Assembly: GCA_021296235.1 (NCBI GenBank)
Contig: JAGWAS010000016.1
Coordinates: forward strand, 19,188-59,249
DNA: 40,062 bases
Direction: 5' to 3'
Origin: Paracoccaceae bacterium
Lineage (GTDB): Bacteria > Pseudomonadota > Alphaproteobacteria > Rhodobacterales > Rhodobacteraceae
Under the pieces are notes generated by a model. That model ran no database searches, was not told where the DNA came from, and worked only from the letters and a program-made list of their open reading frames with translations. Numbering within the stretch: position 1 is the first letter of the stretch; the number at the start of each line of letters is the position of its first letter. Below, one piece after another: positions 8,069-18,033 of the stretch. Both the position numbers and the translations under genes were made by a program.

Positions 8069-9001
8069 ATGCCACAAGTGGAAAGAAAGTCGCCAACCTG
8101 TTTTCAGGATGTTGTCCTTGCGCTTCAGGGCTATTGGGCGGGTCAAGGATGTGCCATCCTTCAGCCTTACGACATGGAGGTCGGCGCCGGGACCTTTCAT
8201 CCGGCCACAACGCTTGGGGCGCTGGGGCCGGATCCGTGGTCGGTTGCATATGTGCAGGCGTCGAGGAGGCCGACCGACGGGCGCTACGGTGAAAACCCGA
8301 ACAGGCTGCAACACTATTATCAATTTCAAGTTCTGATAAAGCCGTCGCCGGTGGACATCATGAACCGGTACCTCGGATCCTTGAGTGCCATCGGCATCGA
8401 CATGGACGTTCACGACATCCGTTTTGTTGAGGATGATTGGGAGAGTCCGACGCTGGGCGCTTGGGGTTTGGGATGGGAAGTCTGGTGCGATGGGATGGAA
8501 GTTACCCAGCTGACCTACTTTCAGCAGGTTGGAGGCTATGACTGCCATCCGGTTCCGGTGGAGATCACCTATGGCCTGGAGCGCTTGGCCATGTATGTGA
8601 TGGGAACGGATCATGTCATGGACATGCCCTTCAATCATCCCGAATCGGGAATTCCGTTGACTTACGGCGACATTTTCCGCAGATCGGAGGCCGAATATTC
8701 GAGGTGGAATTTTGACGTCTGCGACGCAGCCATGCTCAGAAGGCACTTTGAGGATGCAGAAGCCGAGTGCAGCCGGATACTTGATGCACCTGCCGTCGAT
8801 CCGAGGACCGGAAACCTCACGGTGATGGTGCGGCCAGCCTACGATCAGTGCATCAAGGCGTCGCATCTTTTCAATCTGTTGGACGCTAGGGGGGTGATCT
8901 CGGTGAATGAACGTCAGGCACTGATTGGACGCGTTCGCACCCTTGCAAAAAGGTGCGCCGATACACTCATTCAGGCGAACGTTGCCGAGTCGCCGCAATG
9001 A
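8069..9001 (+). CDS. glyQ: Glycyl-tRNA synthetase alpha chain
   Basis: Catalytic subunit of the bacterial alpha2beta2 glycyl-tRNA synthetase, which charges tRNA-Gly in the cytoplasm. The family landmark [20 protein letters not shown] is followed by [16 protein letters not shown], then [20 protein letters not shown] with [16 protein letters not shown], and [20 protein letters not shown]. Start choice: ATG 8069 gives [16 protein letters not shown] and 310 residues, close to the usual length of about 300. ATG 8051, which has CGGA about 8 nt upstream, is a real alternative adding six residues. glyS follows after 53 nt, so the two subunits are almost certainly co-transcribed. No damage is seen. 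Confidence 0.95.
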   Translation: MPQVERKSPTCFQDVVLALQGYWAGQGCAILQPYDMEVGAGTFHPATTLGALGPDPWSVAYVQASRRPTDGRYGENPNRLQHYYQFQVLIKPSPVDIMNRYLGSLSAIGIDMDVHDIRFVEDDWESPTLGAWGLGWEVWCDGMEVTQLTYFQQVGGYDCHPVPVEITYGLERLAMYVMGTDHVMDMPFNHPESGIPLTYGDIFRRSEAEYSRWNFDVCDAAMLRRHFEDAEAECSRILDAPAVDPRTGNLTVMVRPAYDQCIKASHLFNLLDARGVISVNERQALIGRVRTLAKRCADTLIQANVAESPQ

Positions 9002-9054
9002 ACCGTCTGACGTGCAAGATGGGATGCAGGCCGAATTTGGACAGGTTCTGTTGA

Positions 9055-11166
9055 ATGCCTGATCTCTTATTGGAATTCCATTCCGACGAAATTCCAGCGC
9101 GCATGCAGGCGGGAGCTGGTCGCGACCTGCGCCGGATGCTGGAGTCGGCGTTTCGGAAGAGCATTTCACCTGACGCAGCGGTCGAGGTGCATGTAACCCC
9201 GAACAGATTGTGTGCGGTTGCCCGGGATCTGCCATTGGCAACCTGCGGGGACATTGAGGAACGGCGGGGCCCGAGGGCAGGCGCACCGGAGAGGGCGATT
9301 GAGGGATTTGCACGCTCCGCAAATGTCGCCATGGACGAACTGGAAAAGCGTGAAACCGCTTCGGGAACCTATTACTTTGCCGTCAAGGAAAGGCCGGGAC
9401 GCCCAGCCGCGGAGTTCATTGCCGAAATTGTTCCTGAAGTCGTCAGGACGTTTCCGTGGCCGAAGTCAATGCGCTGGGGAACAGGCAAACTGAGATGGGT
9501 GCGCCCGCTGAATTCAATTCTCTGCATACTCTGCGACTCCACGGGAGCGCGCACGATTGAATTCGAGATTGATAGGTTGCAGTCGGGAAACACGACAATC
9601 GGCCACCGATTCATGGCTCCCCAGAAATTTGAGGTGAATTCACTCGAGGAATACCGGTCGGGTCTTCGCAGAGCCTTCGTTGTGCTGGATGCCAATGAAC
9701 GGTTGGAAACGCTGAAGTCTCAGATTTTGGAGTTGGCCAACGGTGCCGACCTGGTGGTGGTTGAGGATGAAGCTCTTCTTGAGGAGAATGCAGGCCTTGT
9801 CGAGTGGCCTGTTGCGTTGTTGGGTGAGATCGACAAACGCCATCGCGACTTGCCGTCTGAAATCCTTGTCGCCGCCATCAGGACCCACCTGAAATTTGTA
9901 TCGTTGTGCGAGCCCGACTCCGATCGGATTTCTCACTTTGCCGCAATCTCCAACAAGATTGCCAAGGACGGCAACCGAACAATTCTTGAGGGCAACAAAC
10001 GGGTTGTAGATGCCCGTTTGGGCGATGCCGAGTTCGCTTGGCACAACGATCTCAGAAAATTTCGATCCAAAGGCGCAGTCGACGGTTTGCGTGCGGAGAT
10101 GGACCGCATGACTTTTCACAACGACTTGGGGTCACTTGGCCAGCGCGTGGATCGTATCCGAACGCTGGCGATCGGGATGGCCGCCTCGTTCGGTGCCGAC
10201 GCCGGTCAGACGGGCAGTGCCGCGGAATTCATCAAGCTCGACCTTTTGTCGGATACGGTGGGCGAGTTTCCCGAGCTGCAGGGTGTCGTAGGCCGCCGCT
10301 TGGCTTCCGAAATTGGTTTCTCGCCGCTTGTTGGCCTTGCCTGCGAAGAACACTATCTACCGGCCGGACCGAATGAAAGAGTTCCCCACGAACCGTTGGT
10401 GGTGGCCTTGGCTGTTGCTGACAAACTTGACCAGATTGCCGGCTTTTTCGGGATTGGTCTTGCCCCAACCGGTTCCAAGGATCCATACGCCCTGCGCAGG
10501 GCTGCACTTGGCATTATCCGGTTGTTGCTGGAAAACAGGCTGCGCTGCCGTTTGGAGGCAATTCTGATGGATGCCGCAGGATTGTTGAAGTCTCAGGGCG
10601 TCAGGGGTTTTGACGAAGGGCGGGTGTTACCGGATCAGCTGGTCCGGAACGCAATGCAATTCATTCATGAGCGCTTTCTCAATCATCTGGCCGCGGAAGG
10701 ATTGAGGCAGGATTTAATTGCTGCCTGCATTGCAGCGCCGAACGCAGATGATCTCCATCTGGTTGAACTCAAATCCCGTGCGCTCCAGGCATTTTTGGAA
10801 CTGCCGGGCAATGAGTCGCTTGTTCAGGGATACCGGCGCGCAACCAACATCCTGAAGGGGGTGCCGGAAGGTGCGCCCGGAACGTCCGGGGAATGCGACC
10901 CGGACCTGTTCTCCACGGGGGAGGAGGCGTTACTGTTCGCCGGACAACGCAGTGTCGCTCAAGACATTGCAGGTCTGCTATCCGAGGGAAATGCCGCATC
11001 GGCAGTAGTGGCCATGTCAGCATTGGTTGAGCCCATCAATGACTTCTTTGAGAATGTGCGGGTAAATGCTGAAGACGAGAGATTGCAGGACAACAGAATC
11101 AGGCTGTTGTCATTGGTCCGCAACGCCATCTCCGGATTTGCCGATTTGTCGATTGTGGAAGTCTAA
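9055..11166 (+). CDS. glyS: Glycyl-tRNA synthetase beta chain
   Basis: Beta subunit (703 residues, normal length) of glycyl-tRNA synthetase; it contributes tRNA recognition. The N-terminus PDLLLEFHSDEIPARMQ is the conserved beta-chain start. Further landmarks are WPKSMRWG, RWVRPLNSILCIL, IGHRFMAP, FAAISNKIAKDG, LGDAEFAWHNDL (the HD-like region) and GSKDPYALRRAALGIIRLLL, followed by an alpha-helical anticodon-binding C-terminus ending NDFFENVRVNAED and RLLSLVRNA. It lies 53 nt after glyQ and 133 nt before the PPDK-like gene. The order glyQ-glyS-ppdK is familiar from Rhodobacterales. No frame problems. Confidence 0.96.
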   Translation: MPDLLLEFHSDEIPARMQAGAGRDLRRMLESAFRKSISPDAAVEVHVTPNRLCAVARDLPLATCGDIEERRGPRAGAPERAIEGFARSANVAMDELEKRETASGTYYFAVKERPGRPAAEFIAEIVPEVVRTFPWPKSMRWGTGKLRWVRPLNSILCILCDSTGARTIEFEIDRLQSGNTTIGHRFMAPQKFEVNSLEEYRSGLRRAFVVLDANERLETLKSQILELANGADLVVVEDEALLEENAGLVEWPVALLGEIDKRHRDLPSEILVAAIRTHLKFVSLCEPDSDRISHFAAISNKIAKDGNRTILEGNKRVVDARLGDAEFAWHNDLRKFRSKGAVDGLRAEMDRMTFHNDLGSLGQRVDRIRTLAIGMAASFGADAGQTGSAAEFIKLDLLSDTVGEFPELQGVVGRRLASEIGFSPLVGLACEEHYLPAGPNERVPHEPLVVALAVADKLDQIAGFFGIGLAPTGSKDPYALRRAALGIIRLLLENRLRCRLEAILMDAAGLLKSQGVRGFDEGRVLPDQLVRNAMQFIHERFLNHLAAEGLRQDLIAACIAAPNADDLHLVELKSRALQAFLELPGNESLVQGYRRATNILKGVPEGAPGTSGECDPDLFSTGEEALLFAGQRSVAQDIAGLLSEGNAASAVVAMSALVEPINDFFENVRVNAEDERLQDNRIRLLSLVRNAISGFADLSIVEV

Positions 11167-11299
11167 CCCTGGCGGAAAGCTGCTACCGGCAAGCAGAGCG
11201 GATCAACTTGACTGCGAAAATGCGGAGCCAGCTGTTTATCGTTGAACTTTCATTTCCCTCAATGGATTATGCGGGACATCAATTAAGACGGGCTGTGCT

Positions 11300-13825
11300 G
11301 TGAGTGACGAGGCGTTCAATGACCCAGGCAACGGAATGGAATTGCCAGGAAGGTCGTGCGGCAGCAGAGCCGAGGTTCTGTCGCGGTTGTTGAGGCTTGG
11401 ATATCCGGTTCCGGATTTCCGCACGGTTCCATTCGCTGCCATTCGCCGCATAGGGCGGGGTGCAAGGTTTGATGCACCGCAATTGCTGTCTGAATTCGAT
11501 CCTTCGGACCTGATCATAGTTCGGTCCAGTCCGGAGCGTCCCGAATGGGGTGGTCCCAAACCGATTGCGAACATCGGCATGTGTTCTGAGAGGGTTCAAC
11601 TGCTGGCCAAAATACACGGTGAAGAAGAGGCGGCGGCGGTTCACGCCGAATTTGTCCAAACGTTTGCCATTGATGTCTTCGGCTTGGATGCCGGATTTTT
11701 CGACGAACTTGCCTGTTCCGGAATTTCTCAGACGGAAAGATTGCAGTGTTCGCTGGAGCATTTCTGCAAAACAACAGGTGAGCGATTTCCCGAAAGTCCG
11801 GCAGAGCAACTCGAGCAGGCATGCAGATTCATGGCGCGGAGTTGGGAGGAATCCTCAGCGCGTCTTCTCAGAACCGCAATGGGTGCGCCTGACGATGCTG
11901 GTCTCGGATTGATTGTGCAAAGGATGGCCTCGGGGTTGCTGGGTCCAAATGACGGCTCCGGCCGTGCAACGGCAATCGACAGATTGAGTGGCGACAGGGT
12001 TCTTTCGGGCTCATACTCATTCCGTGAACCGGGCGGCGGAGTTTGTTCGACCGGACTGAGTGAACTTGCCGAGATCTCGCCGGGTGTTTGCGCCAGGATA
12101 GAAGTTCTTCTGGAGCAGCTCAGGGTGGAGTTTGAGGATGATCGAGAGGTCGAATTTTCCCTTGAGGGAGGCAACCTCTGGCTGATCGGCACCAGGCCGG
12201 CGCCGCGCTCGCCGCGGGCGGCAATCAGATCAGCGGTGGAACTCACCGATGATGGGCTCATTGACGAAAGTGATGCACTTCTCGGAATAGCGGCGGACAC
12301 GCTTGCCCAGATCATCCATCCACAGGTTGATCCAGACTGTTCCAATACTGTTCTTGCAAAAGGGATTGGAGCCAGCCCCGGAGCCGTGTCAGGAGCGATC
12401 GTGTTTTCGTCTGCTGCCGCCGAGCAGTGCAGAGCGAAGGGGGAGTCGTGCATTCTTGTCAGGGTTGAAACTGGCCCGGAGGACATCAGGGGCATGCACA
12501 CTGCAAATGGAGTGCTTACGGGCAGGGGCGGCTTGACCAGCCATGCTGCGGTCATGGCCCGCGGATTGGGTGTGCCGTGCGTTGCCGGGGCGTCAGATCT
12601 TCTGTTCGATGCAATCCGGCAAAGATTGATCAGCAATGCCGGTCGGGTTTTGCGTGAAGGAGACACAATTACGGTGGACGGCGCGCGCGGCGTTGTCCTC
12701 GACGGGGTTGCCGACCTCATACAACCCAATCTTGACAGTTACTTCGATCGATTTCTTAAATGGGCGGACAAGCATCGCTCAATGGACGTTCGGGCCAACG
12801 CCGATACCTTGGACGAAGTTAGGGTCGCAGCTGAATTCAAGGCAGATGGCATCGGCCTGTGCCGGACTGAGCACATGTTTTTCGAGGAGGAACGACTGAC
12901 CGTAATGCAGGAAATGATCTTTGCGGAAAGTCCCGGCATGCGAAGGCAAGTGCTTGATGAACTTCTTCCCATGCAGAGAAACGACTTCATGGCGCTGCTG
13001 ACGGAAATGAGCGACAGGCCCGTCTGCATCCGCCTGTTTGATCCCCCTTTGCACGAATTCCTGCCTCGGGATCGCGATGAAATCGCCAATCTGGCAATTG
13101 CCCTCAACCTGACTGAGCATGATATCGCATCGCGAGCGGACGAACTCAAGGAATTCAACCCGATGCTGGGCATGCGCGGTGTTCGTCTCGGCATTGTACT
13201 GCCGGAAATCTATGAAATGCAGGCGAGGGCCATCTTTGAGGCAACGGTGGAGGTCGGGCGACGTGGCATCCGGGCCATTCCCGAAATCATGATCCCGCTT
13301 GTTTCGGCAAATCGTGAAGTGGAACTGGTCAAATTGACTGTTGAAAAGGTCGCGGCAAGCGTGCGTGCCGAAGTTGGGATCGAATTCGAATACCGGTTCG
13401 GACTAATGGTTGAGACACCACGAGCCGCACTTAGGGCAGGCGATCTTGCAATCAACTCGGAGTTTCTGAGCTTCGGGACCAATGATCTGACTCAGTTGAC
13501 ATATGGAATAAGCAGGGACGATTCCAACCGGTTCATGAACGATTATGTCGAGCGGAAGGTCTTTCCCGAGGACCCATTCTGCTCGCTGGATCTGGAAGGA
13601 GTCGGCGAACTCCTCGTGATTGCAGCCGGGCGCGGGAGGCAATCTAATCCATCAATCACGCTCGCAATCTGTGGTGAGCATGGCGGCGACTCAAAAACCA
13701 TAGAATTTTGCCGGAAAGCTGGATTCAACTATGTTTCGTGTTCACCATACAGGGTGCCGATTGCTCGTTTGGCGACCGCCCAAAGTGCAATCAGGGCAAG
13801 ACAGGGAACTGGGGACAAGATTTGA
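11300..13825 (+). CDS. ppdK: Pyruvate phosphate dikinase-like PEP-utilising enzyme with altered ATP-grasp domain
   Basis: An 841-residue protein of the PPDK family, which interconverts pyruvate + ATP + Pi and PEP + AMP + PPi. The swivelling His domain is intact, with GRGGLTSHAAVMAR and phospho-accepting His415. The C-terminal PEP/pyruvate barrel is also intact: GIGLCRTEHMFF, RLFDPPLHEFLP, MRGVRLG, SFGTNDLTQ and the catalytic Cys791 in CGEHGGD. The N-terminal ATP-grasp part (about 1-310) is shorter and divergent. The usual GGKGANL loop reads GRSCGSR, so the family lysine is gone. The usual LQTR is IGTR at 296-299, so the family glutamine is replaced by Gly297. VRSS at 74-77 is kept. Whether it still uses ATP is doubtful. 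The start is GTG; ATG 11336 is an alternative. It probably belongs to the glyQS transcript or has its own promoter in the 133-nt gap. Confidence 0.85.
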   Translation: MSDEAFNDPGNGMELPGRSCGSRAEVLSRLLRLGYPVPDFRTVPFAAIRRIGRGARFDAPQLLSEFDPSDLIIVRSSPERPEWGGPKPIANIGMCSERVQLLAKIHGEEEAAAVHAEFVQTFAIDVFGLDAGFFDELACSGISQTERLQCSLEHFCKTTGERFPESPAEQLEQACRFMARSWEESSARLLRTAMGAPDDAGLGLIVQRMASGLLGPNDGSGRATAIDRLSGDRVLSGSYSFREPGGGVCSTGLSELAEISPGVCARIEVLLEQLRVEFEDDREVEFSLEGGNLWLIGTRPAPRSPRAAIRSAVELTDDGLIDESDALLGIAADTLAQIIHPQVDPDCSNTVLAKGIGASPGAVSGAIVFSSAAAEQCRAKGESCILVRVETGPEDIRGMHTANGVLTGRGGLTSHAAVMARGLGVPCVAGASDLLFDAIRQRLISNAGRVLREGDTITVDGARGVVLDGVADLIQPNLDSYFDRFLKWADKHRSMDVRANADTLDEVRVAAEFKADGIGLCRTEHMFFEEERLTVMQEMIFAESPGMRRQVLDELLPMQRNDFMALLTEMSDRPVCIRLFDPPLHEFLPRDRDEIANLAIALNLTEHDIASRADELKEFNPMLGMRGVRLGIVLPEIYEMQARAIFEATVEVGRRGIRAIPEIMIPLVSANREVELVKLTVEKVAASVRAEVGIEFEYRFGLMVETPRAALRAGDLAINSEFLSFGTNDLTQLTYGISRDDSNRFMNDYVERKVFPEDPFCSLDLEGVGELLVIAAGRGRQSNPSITLAICGEHGGDSKTIEFCRKAGFNYVSCSPYRVPIARLATAQSAIRARQGTGDKI

Positions 13826-14227
13826 ACGGCACCTTTCATGTATCATGGGTTCCGCATGAGACCAGTTGGGCTCGTTCAAGACGACAATTCCACTTTGGCG
13901 GTTGAGAACGGACAGTACATTTTGTCAACACAGGCAGGGTCGAACGCAAGTTTGGAGAGAATTGCAAAAACGGAATCATTGTGAAGGCAGGCAGGCGGAT
14001 ATTGCCGAATTGGGTGGAGTTGGACGGTTCACTTTGGTAGAAAAGCAACGAATTCGGTCGGTTGGGATGAAGTTGGAACGCGACCCATTGACAAATTGAT
14101 GTTGAAGGCACTAGACCTAGCCAAATCGTCGTAGAGAGAATTTGGTTGCATACATACGATAGGAGCGTTCCAAAAAGGCCAACTGTCGAGCAGCCATTGC
14201 GGGGCAAGTTTAGCTGAGATTTCCAAA
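13826..14227. other. Gap between PPDK-like gene and wall hydrolase
   Basis: About 402 nt. No gene is recognised: frames on both strands are short or broken and lack motifs. It should hold the promoter of the downstream wall hydrolase. No terminator hairpin is evident after the PPDK-like gene. Confidence 0.4.
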
Positions 14228-15229
14228 ATGATTTCTCCAGCATTTTCCGGTCGGTTGCCGGCTGTTTTTGCAACTGCATTTGTCGGTTGCCTGATCTCAT
14301 GTGCTTCCGTTTCAGCGCAGTTGTCATCTGTGACATTGGACGATCCGCAGATTTCGGGCGATTACACCATGAGCATTGGATCCAAACTGGCTGAACTGAA
14401 AACGCAGCCAATGCTTCGACCCAAAAAAAGGCCTTTGTACATTGAGTTTGTCAGTACCGAGTTCAATCGGCCACAGAGGCGCACGCCCACTTCGGTGGGA
14501 CATTTCGGAGGATTGCCCGATGCAATGGCAGTCGTGCGACGTCCAGACCCCATCTTGGCCAATGAAACCCTGCCGCGAAATGAACCGCCTGTCGCAGAGT
14601 TGACGGGCGAGCGGTTTCGGAACCTTGTTGGCATTCGTCCCGCTTCGGCCGCCGGGTCGTCAATTTCCGAGATTGCACGATCAAGCTCAGTAACTCATTC
14701 CCGGACCGCAGCGGTGAATTCCGGAGTTGAGTCCGAGCGACCGCAACCACTTATGATCAACCCTTTCACTGCAACCATTTTCCATGCATCGCATACGGCC
14801 GGCCTGACCGATCGGCCAAGACGGCGGCCGGCTTCAATAGAGGAACTCATCTGCCTTGCCGACGTCATGTATTTCGAAGCGAGGGGAGAGGGCGAGGTCG
14901 GCAGGCATGCCGTCGCGGTAACAGTTCTCAACCGGGTGCGATCCAAACGCTTCCCGAACACGATTTGCGGTGTCGTGAAACAGGGTGAGGGTGAATTGCA
15001 TAAGTGCCAGTTTTCCTATTATTGCGACGGACATCCGGAGAGAATTCACGAATTGGGAGCATATCGCGAAATCAAGGAAACGGCGCGCCGCATATTGGAA
15101 TCCGGAACGATCGACAGAACCGGCGGGGCAACCTATTTCCATTCGGTGGCCGTGTCGCCGTCTTGGGCGAAGCACATGCAACTGACCGCCAAAATTGGGC
15201 AACACGTCTTTTACCGGGAATCGAACTAA
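14228..15229 (+). CDS. Exported cell wall hydrolase, SleB family
   Basis: A 333-residue exported protein with a SleB/Hydrolase_2 domain, predicted to cut peptidoglycan, probably as a lytic transglycosylase or amidase-like hydrolase. The N-terminal hydrophobic segment (residues 10-30, PAVFATAFVGCLISCASVSA) is a signal peptide. It contains LISC and FVGC, so a lipoprotein form is possible. Residues about 35-200 are low-complexity, Pro/Arg-rich and unrecognised. The catalytic domain is about 205-325: LADVMYFEARGEGEVG with the catalytic Glu217, AVAVTVLNRV, RFPNTICGVVKQ, CQFSYYCDG, and GGATYFHSVAVSPSWA. glmM starts 84 nt downstream on the same strand, so a wall-related transcript is possible. Confidence 0.9.
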   Translation: MISPAFSGRLPAVFATAFVGCLISCASVSAQLSSVTLDDPQISGDYTMSIGSKLAELKTQPMLRPKKRPLYIEFVSTEFNRPQRRTPTSVGHFGGLPDAMAVVRRPDPILANETLPRNEPPVAELTGERFRNLVGIRPASAAGSSISEIARSSSVTHSRTAAVNSGVESERPQPLMINPFTATIFHASHTAGLTDRPRRRPASIEELICLADVMYFEARGEGEVGRHAVAVTVLNRVRSKRFPNTICGVVKQGEGELHKCQFSYYCDGHPERIHELGAYREIKETARRILESGTIDRTGGATYFHSVAVSPSWAKHMQLTAKIGQHVFYRESN

Positions 15230-15313
15230 GAAATGTGGTCCCAGGCAATTTCCGATGCAATCCGAGCAGGCAATTTCTGAACGTCAAAATTGGGTAATCA
15301 GGTTCACTGAAAG

Positions 15314-16663
15314 ATGAAATCAAAGCCAAGAAACTACTTTGGAACAGATGGTGTGCGAGGTCGCGCAAATTCCAGCCCGATGACCGCCGAGGAGGTTCTC
15401 CGGCTTGGCATGTCGGCCGGAAATTGGTTTCGCAGGGAAGTCGGCAGCTCCGGGCGCGTGGTCATTGGGAAGGATACCAGACGATCCGGCTACATGATCG
15501 AAAATGCATTAACGGCAGGACTGACGGCCGCCGGAATGAATGTACTGCTGCTGGGTCCGGTGCCAACACCCGCAGTCGGACTTTTGACAAGGTCAATGCG
15601 AGCTGATTTGGGGGTCATGATTTCGGCGTCCCACAACCCTTACTACGACAACGGGTTGAAGTTCTTTGGTCCTGATGGATTCAAACCTTCGGACAAGGTT
15701 GAGGCGGAAATCGAGAGTGGATTGTCCGAACCCAAGAACGCACGAGCTGAAGGAATTGGAAAGGCAAAACGAATTGACGACGGGCTGGGTCGTTACGTGG
15801 AATATGCCAAGACGACCTTTCCCAAGAATCTAAGGCTGGATGGCATACGCATAGTTGTGGATTGCGCCAACGGCGCGTGCTACCGCGCTGCGCCGGAAGT
15901 GCTCTGGGAACTTGGGGCGGAAGTCGTGCCGATCGGCGTCAGCCCGAACGGGTACAACATAAATGAAGGCTGTGGTTCGACGGCACCTGGGAAGGCGGCA
16001 TCGAAGGTGCTGGAAACCAGAGCTGATGTTGGATTGTGCTTCGACGGTGATGCAGACCGCATCAAGGTGATTGATGAAACCGGAAACATCATGGACGGCG
16101 ATCAACTTCTTGCCCTCTTTGCGGAAAATTGGAAGCGTCGGGGTCGGTTGTCCAAAAACACGGTTGTTGCATCCATCTTGTCCAACATGGGCATGGAAAC
16201 TTATCTCAAGACTCGTGGGATCGATGTCAAGAGAGCGCCGGTTGGTGATCGATATGTTGTCGAGGAGATGCGCAATGGTGGTTTTAATCTGGGTGGAGAG
16301 CAATCCGGCCACATCATCATGCTTGACTTTTCAACGGCAGGGGATGGGCTGATTGCCGGTCTGCAGTTTCTTGCCATGCTGGTTGAATCGGGACGCAGTG
16401 CCAGCGAATTGGCGGCGACCTTTGATCCGGTGCCCCAAGTTGTGGCCAGTGTGCGGTTTGCAAAGGATGCCGACCCGCTTAAAGACGAGGAAATCTCGTC
16501 GGCGATTTCAAAGGCGGAGAAGAGTATTGCGGGTCGCGGTCGATTGCTGGTCAGGAATTCCGGTACCGAACCGTTGGTTCGCATCATGGCAGAAGGAAGC
16601 GATGAAAAGGAAATCAGGACCATGGTGGACAGTCTTGAGAAGCTCATTGCCGAGCACAAATAG
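15314..16663 (+). CDS. glmM: Phosphoglucosamine mutase
   Basis: Converts glucosamine-6-phosphate to glucosamine-1-phosphate, feeding UDP-GlcNAc for peptidoglycan and LPS. The 449-residue length is standard. FGTDGVRG lies at the N-terminus. The phosphoserine loop ISASHNP has catalytic Ser106. The metal site DGDADR has Asp244, Asp246 and Asp248. The specificity loop GGEQSGHIIM and the C-terminal phosphate-binding loop RNSGTEPLVRIM are present. It follows the SleB hydrolase by 84 nt and precedes the UbiH-family gene by 75 nt, all on the plus strand. The usual ftsH-folP neighbourhood is not present here. Intact. Confidence 0.97.
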   Translation: MKSKPRNYFGTDGVRGRANSSPMTAEEVLRLGMSAGNWFRREVGSSGRVVIGKDTRRSGYMIENALTAGLTAAGMNVLLLGPVPTPAVGLLTRSMRADLGVMISASHNPYYDNGLKFFGPDGFKPSDKVEAEIESGLSEPKNARAEGIGKAKRIDDGLGRYVEYAKTTFPKNLRLDGIRIVVDCANGACYRAAPEVLWELGAEVVPIGVSPNGYNINEGCGSTAPGKAASKVLETRADVGLCFDGDADRIKVIDETGNIMDGDQLLALFAENWKRRGRLSKNTVVASILSNMGMETYLKTRGIDVKRAPVGDRYVVEEMRNGGFNLGGEQSGHIIMLDFSTAGDGLIAGLQFLAMLVESGRSASELAATFDPVPQVVASVRFAKDADPLKDEEISSAISKAEKSIAGRGRLLVRNSGTEPLVRIMAEGSDEKEIRTMVDSLEKLIAEHK

Positions 16664-16738
16664 GACAGGCCACAAATCTGTCGGAATCCGTCAGTACACA
16701 GAGCATTCCGCGGGAAATTTCGGCACGAGCTCTGAATC

Positions 16739-17959
16739 TTGCACAACTATGACATAATTGTTGCCGGTGCCGGCTTGGCGGGTAAAGTTGCAGCGGCGGT
16801 GCTTGGCACGACCGGCTACAGGGTTGCGTGCTGTGATCCGATTGGAAACGCAAACGCCGGTTCCCGAAACCGGGATAATCGCCTGACCGCACTCCTGAAA
16901 CCCGCAATGGACATTCTGCGAATGGCAGATGTTTGGGACGCTGTTTGCGACGCGGCGCTGCCGCTGCAATCACTCAGGGTCATTGATTCTTCAAGCGGTG
17001 TGCCCGGGACCGCAACTTCCCATGATTTCGAGAGTTCGGATATCGGGGAGGAGTGCTTTGGCTGGACGGTGCTCAACAGTTCACTGCATGATATCCTGGA
17101 CAGAAGAATTTCTGAAATTGACAATGCCGTAATGCTGCACGGAAACGGTGTGAATCGCACAATAACCCGCAGGAACGATGTCGTATGTACGCTGTCCGGC
17201 GGAGGCAGGGCCTTCGCACGATTGCTGGTTGCCGCCGATGGCCGCAACTCGGCGGTCCGCGAACAAGTGGGCGTTTCGTTGGTCAAAACACCGGGCACGA
17301 CGAGTGCGCTGAGCTTCAATTTGCATCATTCGACCCGACACGATGCCGTTGCGACCGAAATTTACGGAAGTGGCGAATCGATAACGTTGGTTCCGTTTCC
17401 TGGTGCCGACAACCAGAACGAGTCGTCTGTTGTTTGGGTCATGGACTCGGTTTCTGCAAACCGGCTCAATCTTAAGGACGACAGCGAGTTCGAGTTGCGT
17501 TTGCAAGAAATTGCGCGTGGACGCTTCGGGGATGTCGTTGCAGCTTCGGCGCGAATATTGTGGCCTGTTTCCGGACAGATAGCGCTCCAATTTGGGACCG
17601 AACGGGTTGTTTTGGTCGGTGAGGCCGCACATGTCCTGTCACCGGTTGGGGCGCAAGGGTTCAACACGACGCTTTCGGATGTGGCTGTTTTGGCGGCATC
17701 AATTGCAAAATGCGGCCAAGACCCCGGCTCTCGGCAGGTCGTCGGAGAATACAGTCGCATCAGGCGTGCGGATGCATTGCTACGACTTTGTGCGACCGAC
17801 GCCTTGGGGTCTGCGGGAACCACCCGGTCTCCCCTAATTCAGCAGGCACGAAAGATGTGTCTTGCCGCACTCCACCGCAACGATCGAATGCGGAAAAGAT
17901 TGATGACCTTCGGCATGGGTGGGCCGCAGTCTGTTGGTCCTTTGCCGAGAACGGAGTGA
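16739..17959 (+). CDS. UbiH/UbiF/VisC-family FAD-dependent hydroxylase
   Basis: A 406-residue flavoprotein monooxygenase of the UbiH/COQ6 family, most likely a ring hydroxylase of ubiquinone synthesis acting near the inner membrane. The FAD Rossmann motif is IIVAGAGLAGKVAAAVLG (GxGxxG at residues 10-15). The second FAD/NAD contact is DGRNSAVREQVGV. The third is LVGEAAHVLSPVGAQGFN, with the GE variant of the GD motif that is common in alphaproteobacteria. The start is TTG: a stop lies 6 nt upstream in frame, and the next residues form the beta strand of the FAD fold. Which ring position it hydroxylates cannot be told, since alphaproteobacteria use several related enzymes. Confidence 0.9.
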   Translation: MHNYDIIVAGAGLAGKVAAAVLGTTGYRVACCDPIGNANAGSRNRDNRLTALLKPAMDILRMADVWDAVCDAALPLQSLRVIDSSSGVPGTATSHDFESSDIGEECFGWTVLNSSLHDILDRRISEIDNAVMLHGNGVNRTITRRNDVVCTLSGGGRAFARLLVAADGRNSAVREQVGVSLVKTPGTTSALSFNLHHSTRHDAVATEIYGSGESITLVPFPGADNQNESSVVWVMDSVSANRLNLKDDSEFELRLQEIARGRFGDVVAASARILWPVSGQIALQFGTERVVLVGEAAHVLSPVGAQGFNTTLSDVAVLAASIAKCGQDPGSRQVVGEYSRIRRADALLRLCATDALGSAGTTRSPLIQQARKMCLAALHRNDRMRKRLMTFGMGGPQSVGPLPRTE

Positions 17960-18033
17960 GTGCACGACGGGCCGAATTGTTGATGAAACATTCAGAATCA
18001 GTGAAGGCCGCTCTTGGTTGACGGATTGACGAA

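Noticed and set aside
7865..9322. Open 485-codon frame antisense to glyQ and the start of glyS
   Set aside because: The opposite strand encodes clearly recognisable GlyQ and GlyS. The antisense translation has no motif and is a composition shadow.
11728..12729. Open 333-codon frame antisense to the PPDK-like gene
   Set aside because: Serine/proline/arginine-rich translation with no domain; the plus strand carries the His domain of PPDK.
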